A stretch of DNA of 5,110 nt, from contig JAZNRV010000079.1 of the NCBI GenBank assembly GCA_045590855.1, forward strand, positions 1-5,110, in the 5' to 3' direction. The stretch is from RGIG3009 sp045590855 (GTDB taxonomy: Bacteria; Bacillota; Clostridia; Oscillospirales; Acutalibacteraceae). Both the position numbers and the translations under genes were made by a program. The number at the start of each line of letters is the position of its first letter. Within the stretch, counting starts at the first letter, position 1. Shown one piece after another: positions 1-4,191 of this stretch. The notes beneath the pieces are model-generated. The model had not been told where the DNA came from, made no database searches, and worked only from the letters and a program-made list of their open reading frames with translations.

Positions 1-137
1 ACTTTCAGACCCAAATACGCATTGGCGGCACCAAAGATAACCGCCAACAGCATACCCACAATGACCGAGGTAACCGTCAGTTCCGGCGTAATCTTGTCGG
101 CCGGAATATACGGTTTAAATGTGTTTTGCTTTTCCAT
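1..137 (-). CDS. OPT family oligopeptide transporter, N-terminal fragment (leaves window at base 1)
   Basis: This is the first 45 codons of a minus-strand gene that runs off the left edge. The product begins MEKQNTFKPYIPADKITPEL and continues into a hydrophobic stretch from about residue 22 that ends GAANAYLGLKV. The FKPYIPA...PELT lead-in followed by a first membrane helix ending in GAANAYLGLKVG is the characteristic N-terminus of OPT (oligopeptide/YSL-type) transporters, which are large multi-spanning inner-membrane proteins taking up peptides or metal chelates by ion symport. The ATG at 135-137 is preceded by AGAAAGG (148-154) with a 10-nt gap, and by its own promoter. It lies 65 bp downstream of pepD on the same strand, which fits peptide uptake next to dipeptide cleavage. 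The substrate cannot be told from this fragment. Confidence 0.85.
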   Translation of the reverse strand, partial: MEKQNTFKPYIPADKITPELTVTSVIVGMLLAVIFGAANAYLGLK

Positions 138-173
138 AAAAACTAAACCTTTCTGTTTCGTTGATTTTTTAAC

Positions 174-202
174 AGTATATCATGTTTATGACAAGAAAAC
201 AA
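174..202 (-). promoter_or_regulatory. Sigma-A-type promoter of the OPT transporter gene
   Basis: Reading the minus strand, TTGTTT (197-202) is followed after exactly 17 bp by TATACT (174-179), with an extended TGA just before the -10 box. The -35 box directly abuts the pepD stop codon (203-205). The predicted start point is near 167, giving a leader of about 30 nt with a ribosome binding site at 148-154. It allows the transporter to be made independently of pepD, although no terminator hairpin separates the two, so readthrough from pepD is also likely. Confidence 0.6.
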
Positions 203-1633
203 CTATTGCTTTGCCATTTTTTCCAACAACTGCAACACCAAGGTATACACTTTTTGAGCGGAAGAAACGCTCAGTCGCTCAGCCGTGGTGTGGGCATCCA
301 AAATCGTGGGACCCATGGCAATGCAATCCACCCCCGCTATTGCCGAAGAGAATACAGCACATTCGAGACCCGCGTGAATGGCTTCTACCTTGGGAGCCTT
401 GTTGAACAAGCGCGTGTAGGTTTCAACGTACATTTTTTGCAACTCACTGTTTTGTCGGTATTCCCAAGGCGGATATTGTCCTCCCACGTTAACCGAAGCA
501 TTGGTTTCGGAAAAGAAACGCCGTAACGTGTTTTCCAGCGCACGCAAAGCCGATGCTTTGTTCGAACGTAAGGCAAATTGAAAACGCATGGCATCCTTTT
601 CGGTTTGGAGAATCCCTAAATTCAAAGAGGTTTCCACCAGTCCTGCTATTTCGGCGCTCATTTCCATAATACCGTTCGGTGCGCACGCCAAGGTATACAA
701 GACGTCGTCTTTTTCTTTTGAGGAAAACACCGCGTAGTCCCCTGCACCCTGCAAGGTGACAGAATAGCCAAAATTCGATTCGCGGTAAGCAATCTCCACT
801 TTGATAACGGACAAGCTCTGCTCCAATGCCGCTTGCAACTGTTTTGTGTTTTGCGTAACCAGTTGCGCTGTGGCAGTGTGGGGAATGGCGTTTGCTTTGT
901 CCCCACTGTCCACCGAAAGAATATCAAATTCCACCGTTTGAGAAACGTCGTTTAGCAATCTGCCCATCAGTTTGGCAGCGTTAACGCGGTGTTTGTCAAT
1001 TTCCACCCCCGAATGGCCGCCTTTTAGTCCACCAATGGTAACGCTAATACACTCGCCTTGCTTTTGGGTTCGTGTCAGCGGTAAGATTGCCGCTACGTCC
1101 GAGCCGCCCGCGCACGAAACCGTGACGGTATCATCTTCTTCCGAATCCAAATTGATAAGCCTTTTTCCCAAAAGCAATGAGGTATCCAATGCAAAAGCGC
1201 CCAGCATTCCCACCTCTTCGTCGGTAGTGAAAACGGCTTCAATCGGCGGATGCGGCAAATCGTTTTGTTCCAAAACAGAAAGCACCATCGCCACCGCAAT
1301 GCCGTTGTCTGCGCCAAGCGTGGTACCGTCAGCACATATAAAATCGCCTTCGCGTCGTACCATAATACCTTCTTTTAAAAAGTCAATATCCTTTTGAGGG
1401 GCTTTTTGGCACACCATGTCCAAATGTCCTTGCAAAATAACGGGTTTGGCATTTTTAAACCCTTTTGAACCCTCTTTATAAATAATGACGTTGTCCATTT
1501 TATCATGATGGTAGCGTAATCCGTTTTGTTTGGCAAACTGCACACAATATTGCGCTATTTGTCCACAGTTACCCGAGCCGTGCGGTATACGACAGATTTC
1601 TTCAAAAATTTCCAAAACACGGTTGATGCTCAT
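203..1633 (-). CDS. pepD: Aminoacyl-histidine dipeptidase PepD (peptidase M20C)
   Basis: This is a complete 476-residue cytoplasmic zinc dipeptidase, close to the roughly 485 residues usual for PepD (beta-Ala-His dipeptidase, carnosinase-like), which releases amino acids from dipeptides such as Xaa-His. Visible M20 landmarks in order are RIPHGSGN (15-22), the first metal site GHLDMV with H70 and D72, the bridging aspartate in GADNG (D109), the catalytic/metal pair in TTDEEVGMLGA (E139, E140), the second metal aspartate in INLDSEE (D163), the lid/dimerisation motif GGHSGVEI (H207) and the final metal histidine in ILDAHTT (H448). All expected ligands are present, so it should be active. The ATG at 1631-1633 has an excellent GGAGGG site (1640-1645) 6 nt upstream. 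It is divergent from the hydrolase gene and lies upstream of the OPT transporter gene. Ligand roles are assigned by analogy with characterised PepD enzymes. Confidence 0.95.
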   Translation of the reverse strand: MSINRVLEIFEEICRIPHGSGNCGQIAQYCVQFAKQNGLRYHHDKMDNVIIYKEGSKGFKNAKPVILQGHLDMVCQKAPQKDIDFLKEGIMVRREGDFICADGTTLGADNGIAVAMVLSVLEQNDLPHPPIEAVFTTDEEVGMLGAFALDTSLLLGKRLINLDSEEDDTVTVSCAGGSDVAAILPLTRTQKQGECISVTIGGLKGGHSGVEIDKHRVNAAKLMGRLLNDVSQTVEFDILSVDSGDKANAIPHTATAQLVTQNTKQLQAALEQSLSVIKVEIAYRESNFGYSVTLQGAGDYAVFSSKEKDDVLYTLACAPNGIMEMSAEIAGLVETSLNLGILQTEKDAMRFQFALRSNKASALRALENTLRRFFSETNASVNVGGQYPPWEYRQNSELQKMYVETYTRLFNKAPKVEAIHAGLECAVFSSAIAGVDCIAMGPTILDAHTTAERLSVSSAQKVYTLVLQLLEKMAKQ

Positions 1634-1663
1634 GCTTTTCCCTCCGATGATAAACTGTTTTTT

Positions 1664-1692
1664 ATTGTATCATAAAAACACGGGTAAAGCAA
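1664..1692 (-). promoter_or_regulatory. Promoter of pepD (extended -10)
   Basis: On the minus strand, TTGCTT (1687-1692) and TACAAT (1664-1669) are separated by 17 bp, with TGA immediately before the -10 box, making an extended -10. The predicted start lies near 1657, leaving a short leader that contains the GGAGGG site at 1640-1645. The same TGATACAATAAAA core recurs in the promoter of the DUF6054-like gene. The -35 box is 8 bp from that of the divergent hydrolase promoter. Confidence 0.7.
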
Positions 1693-1704
1693 GAACAGTC
1701 TTGC
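1689..1704. promoter_or_regulatory. Operator-like dyad between the divergent promoters
   Basis: GCAAGA (1689-1694), ACAG, TCTTGC (1699-1704) form a perfect 6-4-6 inverted repeat that overlaps the -35 boxes of both the pepD and hydrolase promoters. A dimeric regulator bound here would block or modulate both. Part of the symmetry follows simply from two TTGC-type -35 boxes facing away from each other, so only the additional GA/TC pairs and the exact centring are informative. No regulator gene is present in the window. Confidence 0.3.
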
Positions 1705-1729
1705 CACATACTTTGGAAAATGATATACT
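1701..1729 (+). promoter_or_regulatory. Promoter of the alpha/beta hydrolase gene
   Basis: TTGCCA (1701-1706) and TATACT (1724-1729) are separated by 17 bp with TGA directly before the -10 box. The predicted start is near 1736, giving a very short leader before the GGAG site (1738-1741) and the ATG at 1750. The upstream in-frame ATG at 1720 lies inside this promoter, before the predicted start of transcription, and so is unlikely to be used. Confidence 0.7.
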
Positions 1730-1749
1730 GTTTTTTTGGAGATGATACT

Positions 1750-2688
1750 ATGCTTTGCTTGTGGATATTATTGGGAATCGTCGTGATATTGTTGGCGATA
1801 ACGTATGTCTGTTTTCGGTTGACGTTTTATGTTTCCCCGCGCCAAAAACGCCAAGCCACCGACCTTCCGCAAGGCGATATATACGAGCCGTATCGCGAAC
1901 AAATTAAAAACTGGTCAAGGCAAACCGATGCCATGCCACACGAAGAATTTTCCATTGTTTCTTTTGACGGACTGCGCCTTTACGGGAAGTATTACGAATA
2001 TCAAAAAGGAGCCCCCATTGAACTGATGTTCCACGGTTATCGCGGCACTGCCCGTCGAGATTTATCGGGCGGTGTGCAGCGTTGCTTTAAACTCGGTCGC
2101 AGTGCGTTGATTGTGGACCAACGTTGCAGTGGCAAAAGCGACGGTAACGTCATTACCTTTGGTATTCGTGAACATAACGATTGTTTACGGTGGGTAGATT
2201 TTATGGTGAGTCATTTTGGCAGTGATGTAAAAATCATCCTAACCGGTATTTCCATGGGCGCTTCCACCGTATTGATGGCAGCGGGAAAACCGTTACCCAA
2301 AAACGTTGTCGGTGTGTTGGCGGATTGCGGCTACACCAGCCCCAAAGACATCATCCGAAAAGTCATCAAACAAATCGGTTTACCCCCTTCCCTTTGCTAT
2401 TGTTTTGTAAACTTAGGTGCGCGGATTTTCGGCAGTTTTAACTTGGAAGAAGATTCACCCAGGCAAGCACTGGCAAATTGCAATATCCCCGTCATATTTT
2501 TCCATGGAGAAGCCGATGATTTCGTGCCGTGTGAAATGAGCCAAAGGAATTACGAGACTTGCACTTGCAAAAAGAAACTCGTCACCGTTGAGGGGGCCGG
2601 TCACGGTCTTTGCTATCCCGTTGACCCCGAAAATTATTTGACCGAACTTCGAATTTTTTTCCAAGAAGAAACCGGATCTGTCCGTTAA
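1750..2688 (+). CDS. Membrane-anchored alpha/beta hydrolase (serine hydrolase, YqkD/YfhR-like)
   Basis: The product is 312 residues long and complete. Residues 2-22 are strongly hydrophobic (LCLWILLGIVVILLAITYVC), an uncleaved N-terminal anchor or signal, followed by a linker and an alpha/beta hydrolase domain. Landmarks are the oxyanion-side HGYRG (95-99), DQRCSGKSDG (123-132), the nucleophile elbow GISMG (Ser168), the acid in HGEADDFVP (Asp256) and the base in EGAGHG (His285), so the Ser-Asp-His triad is intact. The layout matches the family of membrane-tethered hydrolases related to B. subtilis YqkD, whose natural substrates are largely unknown; esterase or peptidase activity is possible. 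ATG 1750 is chosen over the in-frame ATG at 1720 because GGAG at 1738-1741 is correctly spaced and 1720 falls within the promoter. The gene converges on the methyltransferase-like gene, with the terminator beginning inside its last codons. Confidence 0.88.
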   Translation: MLCLWILLGIVVILLAITYVCFRLTFYVSPRQKRQATDLPQGDIYEPYREQIKNWSRQTDAMPHEEFSIVSFDGLRLYGKYYEYQKGAPIELMFHGYRGTARRDLSGGVQRCFKLGRSALIVDQRCSGKSDGNVITFGIREHNDCLRWVDFMVSHFGSDVKIILTGISMGASTVLMAAGKPLPKNVVGVLADCGYTSPKDIIRKVIKQIGLPPSLCYCFVNLGARIFGSFNLEEDSPRQALANCNIPVIFFHGEADDFVPCEMSQRNYETCTCKKKLVTVEGAGHGLCYPVDPENYLTELRIFFQEETGSVR

Positions 2689-2715
2689 ATGGACAGATGC
2701 GGTTTTCTCTTTTTT
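2670..2715 (+). terminator. Rho-independent terminator shared by convergent genes
   Basis: AACCGGATCTGTCC (2670-2683) pairs with GGACAGATGCGGTT (2691-2704) over 14 positions with a single G-G mismatch, closing a 7-nt loop (2684-2690) that contains the hydrolase stop codon. The plus-strand product ends in a U-rich tail (2705-2715). On the minus strand the hairpin is followed by a weaker TTTCTTCTT tract, so it can plausibly also stop the methyltransferase-like transcript, whose stop codon is at 2714-2716. The last coding codons of the hydrolase form the left arm of the stem. Confidence 0.8.
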
Positions 2716-3379
2716 ACCAAAGATACGGAATCAAACGATATGTTACGCGCTTCTTATATTCAGCATACCCTGCCAATTCCTTTTCCAAAAACGCCTCTTC
2801 TTCTTTGATACGCTTGGCGATAATGAGCGGGTAAGAGAGAAAAATCACAAACGCATATACCGACCCCAACACCAGCGGTATCGACAAAAACAACAGTAGC
2901 GTCGCGCTGTACATGGGGTGCCGCACCACACCATACAAGCCGGTATCAATCACTTTTTGGTTTTCTTGTACCGCAATGGTACGGCTAAGGTATGTATTTT
3001 CCCGTAGTACTTCCGTATACAGAACATACGCCAGCAAAAACAAGACCGCCGCAACAAAGACGACGGTTTTGGGCAAGGTGTACCACGAAAAACGATGTCC
3101 CAATCCCGCCACAACAAACCCTGCCACAAACATAAGCCCGCTCAATTTGACAACCAGTTGTTGTTCTTTTTGTTTTTCCTTGACATCCAGCCTTTTTTGG
3201 AGTAGCTGCGGATTCTTAAACAACATAACCATCCCCGCCGCAAACATCGGCACAAACAAAATTGCCATGAGCAACCAACCGTTAAAATAGGAAAACGTAC
3301 CCGCGGGCAAAAACAGCAGCGCACCGACCAAAATAACACCTAATAAAAATTTGGTGATTGCTTGTAAAAATAGTTTCAT
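2714..3379 (-). CDS. Isoprenylcysteine carboxyl methyltransferase-family membrane protein
   Basis: The product is 221 residues and strongly hydrophobic, with about five membrane segments (near 6-27, 34-55, 78-95, 106-124 and a long pair at 159-189). The C-terminal half carries the hallmark of ICMT/PEMT-type methyltransferases: VIDTGLYGVVRHPMY (about 143-157, with the RHPxY SAM-site motif), then KRIKEEEAFLEKELAGYAEYKKRVTYRLIPYLW, where the EE pair and the terminal Y.R.IP segment are typical. Bacterial members lack prenylated-protein partners and their substrates are mostly unknown (small thiols, lipids or membrane phenols are possible). ATG 3379 fits the usual MKLFLQA start, but the AAAGGGGG site (3393-3400) is 13 nt away; the in-frame GTG at 3391, four codons earlier, is only 1 nt from it, so neither spacing is ideal. 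It lies just downstream of the DUF6054-like gene and is probably cotranscribed with it. Confidence 0.85.
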   Translation of the reverse strand: MKLFLQAITKFLLGVILVGALLFLPAGTFSYFNGWLLMAILFVPMFAAGMVMLFKNPQLLQKRLDVKEKQKEQQLVVKLSGLMFVAGFVVAGLGHRFSWYTLPKTVVFVAAVLFLLAYVLYTEVLRENTYLSRTIAVQENQKVIDTGLYGVVRHPMYSATLLLFLSIPLVLGSVYAFVIFLSYPLIIAKRIKEEEAFLEKELAGYAEYKKRVTYRLIPYLW

Positions 3380-3408
3380 GGTTACTGCCACGCCCCCTTT
3401 GTTTTGAA

Positions 3409-3735
3409 TTACAAAAGTTCTTTTAATTTATCAAGAAATGCTTCTTCGCCCCAGGTATTCATCTTAAAGAAAAGAGCCTGACTTCCCCCTGTCGCAATGG
3501 CAGATAAATGAATAGGATTATCCCCGTTTTGAAAAAGCACCACACTTAAACTCACACGATTTCCACCGGCATAGCTATAACGTTCAAACACGCGAACACT
3601 GCAACGAGCATCACCGTTTCTGAAATCGCTTGATTCTTCGAGAGAAGCAGATATGCTTCCCCCTAATATTCCTTCTTCTATTTTACCGACCCATTCATTA
3701 AAATTCCCATTCAAAGTTCGTTCTAATTTTGCCAT
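3409..3735 (-). CDS. Small conserved protein, DUF6054-like
   Basis: The product is 108 residues, soluble, with no signal peptide or membrane segment. From memory the sequence resembles the DUF6054 family of Firmicutes: a lead-in helix (MAKLERTLNGNFNEWVGKIE), then GGSISASLEESSDF (25-38), CSVRVFERYSYAGGNRVSLSV (45-65), an NGD turn (70-72), IATGGSQALFFKMNTWGEEAF (80-100) and a C-terminal helix. The middle looks like alternating beta strands with conserved Gly/Ser turns. No catalytic motif is visible and the function is unknown. The ATG at 3733-3735 is preceded by AAAGGA (3747-3752) and by a good promoter. Its stop codon is 29 bp before the ATG chosen for the methyltransferase-like gene (17 bp before the alternative GTG), implying a two-gene transcript. 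The family assignment would need a profile search to confirm. Confidence 0.8.
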   Translation of the reverse strand: MAKLERTLNGNFNEWVGKIEEGILGGSISASLEESSDFRNGDARCSVRVFERYSYAGGNRVSLSVVLFQNGDNPIHLSAIATGGSQALFFKMNTWGEEAFLDKLKELL

Positions 3736-3793
3736 TATATGTATATTCCTTTCTTAATCAACACCTGAATAATATCCGATTCCTACAAATTTT

Positions 3794-3822
3794 ATTGTAT
3801 CATATATAATTACAACAATCAA
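3794..3822 (-). promoter_or_regulatory. Promoter of the DUF6054-like / methyltransferase-like operon
   Basis: On the minus strand, TTGATT (3817-3822) and TACAAT (3794-3799) are separated by 17 bp, with TGA just before the -10 box. The surrounding sequence is very AT-rich, including the spacer and the region upstream, which favours a strong promoter. The predicted start is near 3787, leaving a leader of about 50 nt before the ATG at 3735. Confidence 0.7.
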
Positions 3823-3844
3823 ATTATATCTTTGAATTTGAAAC

Positions 3845-3868
3845 AAAAAAAGCAAGGCAAAGCCTTGC
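3845..3868 (-). terminator. Rho-independent terminator, minus strand
   Basis: GCAAGGC and GCCTTGC (3852-3858 and 3862-3868) form a perfect 7-bp stem around a 3-nt loop. On the minus strand the hairpin is followed by seven T residues (3845-3851), then GTTT. It lies downstream of the tRNA-Arg terminator and just upstream of the DUF6054 promoter, so it acts either as a back-up stop for tRNA readthrough or as an insulator for the next operon. No gene ends immediately before it, which suggests that something between it and the tRNA has been lost or that the repeat block was inserted there. Confidence 0.7.
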
Positions 3869-3878
3869 AAAATACTTC

Positions 3879-3906
3879 TTCACTATTCACTATTACTTAT
3901 TACTTA
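3879..3906 (+). repeat. Degenerate 7-bp tandem repeat, array A (4 units)
   Basis: Four contiguous heptamers: TTCACTA (3879-3885 and 3886-3892), then TTACTTA (3893-3899 and 3900-3906). The two halves are exact pairs and the consensus is TTMMYTA-like. The array is non-coding, AT-rich and lies between two terminators. Array B, about 20 bp away, carries the same unit in the opposite orientation, so the two arrays can partly pair (ten-base match 3886-3895 against 3954-3963). Confidence 0.6.
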
Positions 3907-4002
3907 ATCGACAAGTTTCAAAATAAAAGAGTGGAAAGTGAAAAGTGAAGAGTTAATAGTGAAAAAGTAAAATCGACAAGTCTCACGCGAAACTTGTCGA
4001 TT
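3906..4002. repeat. 14-bp inverted repeat bracketing heptad array B and the tRNA terminator
   Basis: AATCGACAAGTTTC at 3906-3919 is the exact reverse complement of 3989-4002. A third copy of the first 11 bases (AATCGACAAGT) sits at 3971-3981 in direct orientation and forms the distal arm of the tRNA terminator. The arm next to the tRNA can therefore pair with either partner. The 97-bp unit resembles a tiny MITE-like element in outline, but I see no target-site duplication and no transposase, so a local duplication of a terminator arm is equally likely. Confidence 0.5.
3929..3970 (-). repeat. Degenerate 7-bp tandem repeat, array B (6 units)
   Basis: Read on the minus strand from 3970 to 3929 this divides without gaps into six heptamers: TTACTTT, TTCACTA, TTAACTC, TTCACTT, TTCACTT, TCCACTC. 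The consensus TTCACTW is the same unit as array A in inverse orientation. The array lies directly downstream of the tRNA-Arg terminator and would be transcribed only by readthrough. Function unknown; it may be a slippage-generated intergenic repeat. Confidence 0.55.
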
Positions 4003-4004
4003 TT
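3969..4004 (-). terminator. Rho-independent terminator of tRNA-Arg
   Basis: A perfect 13-bp stem (3969-3981 with 3992-4004) closes a 10-nt loop. On the minus strand it starts at the last base of the tRNA CCA end and is followed by TTTTACTTTTTC, a good U-rich tail. The stem is itself flanked by A and T runs, so the structure is nearly symmetric. Confidence 0.8.
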
Positions 4005-4080
4005 GGCCCGCCCGGAGGGATTCGAACCCCCGGCCTTTGGAATCGGAATCCACTGCGATATCCAGCTTCGCCACGGGCGG
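4004..4080 (-). tRNA. tRNA-Arg (anticodon CCG)
   Basis: The minus strand folds as a complete 77-nt cloverleaf. The acceptor stem CCGCCCG (4074-4080) pairs with CGGGCGG (4008-4014). The D arm is GCGA/TCGC around AGCTGGATA. The anticodon loop is TTCCGAT with anticodon CCG (plus-strand 4044-4046), reading the arginine codon CGG. There is a 5-nt variable loop, and the T arm is GGGGG-TTCGAAT-CCCTC. The discriminator is G (4007) and the CCA end is encoded (4004-4006). One oddity is that the top pair of the anticodon stem (27-43) is G-A; everything else pairs. It has its own promoter and terminator, so it is a single-gene unit, although no clear terminator separates it from the S1 gene upstream. Confidence 0.95.
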
Positions 4081-4085
4081 ATGTT

Positions 4086-4098
4086 TAAGCATTGCTTA
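4086..4098. repeat. Perfect palindrome at the tRNA-Arg start point
   Basis: TAAGCA (4086-4091) and TGCTTA (4093-4098) flank a single central base, forming a perfect 6-1-6 dyad between the -10 box and the tRNA 5' end. It spans the predicted transcription start (about 4091). It could be an operator or chance; a short AT-rich 13-mer is weak evidence. Confidence 0.25.
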
Positions 4099-4126
4099 TT
4101 GTACACTGTTTTCGCCCGTTTTGCAA
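4098..4126 (-). promoter_or_regulatory. Promoter of tRNA-Arg
   Basis: On the minus strand, TTGCAA (4121-4126) and TACAAT (4098-4103) are separated by 17 bp. The predicted start near 4091 gives a short leader of about 10 nt before the mature 5' end at 4080, as expected for a tRNA processed by RNase P. The GC-rich GGGCG stretch in the spacer is not a stringent-type discriminator, which would lie downstream of the -10 box. Confidence 0.7.
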
Positions 4127-4143
4127 GACTTATTTTTTTGTTT

Positions 4144-4191
4144 TTAGGCTGGCGAGCGAAACCGCAAAGGGTTCGACTCTCGCCAGCCTAA
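4144..4191. repeat. Long hairpin at the 3' end of the S1 gene, with tRNA T-arm look-alike
   Basis: A perfect 13-bp stem (4144-4156 with 4179-4191) encloses an inner stem of seven pairs with one mismatch (4157-4163 with 4169-4175), a 5-nt loop and a 3-nt bulge. The S1 stop codon (4188-4190) lies inside the outer stem. On the minus strand the hairpin is followed by A runs, not Ts; the T run is on the other strand, before the hairpin, so it is not a standard intrinsic terminator in either direction. Read on the plus strand, GGGTTCGACTC followed by a paired acceptor-like arm resembles a tRNA T arm, but D and anticodon arms are absent. It could be a tRNA remnant, an RNA-stabilising or processing hairpin, or coincidence. 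Confidence 0.5.

Noticed and set aside
22..526. Plus-strand open frames over the OPT start and the end of pepD
   Set aside because: They run across two minus-strand genes and their promoter; the translations are low-complexity and lack start signals.
972..1397. 141-codon open frame on the plus strand inside pepD
   Set aside because: It lies wholly antisense to a gene with all family motifs, has no ribosome binding site, and its Ser/Pro-rich composition is what the complement of pepD codons gives.
1720..1749. Upstream ATG giving the hydrolase ten extra residues
   Set aside because: It overlaps the -10 box and precedes the predicted transcription start, while the ATG at 1750 has a properly spaced GGAG.
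2913..3290. 125-codon open frame on the plus strand opposite the methyltransferase-like gene
   Set aside because: Antisense shadow of a well-supported membrane protein; Thr/Asn-rich translation with no recognisable domain or start signal.
3879..3970. CRISPR-like array
   Set aside because: Units are 7 bp and contiguous, with no spacers and no cas genes nearby.
3906..4002. Insertion sequence or integrative element at the tRNA 3' end
   Set aside because: No transposase, integrase, or duplicated tRNA 3' end is visible; the 14-bp inverted repeat is mostly a duplicated terminator arm.
3904..4106. Short frames overlapping tRNA-Arg on both strands, including a plus-strand peptide with ARPEGFEPPAFG
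   Set aside because: This is the well-known spurious peptide produced by translating the complement of a tRNA T arm; the locus is a tRNA.
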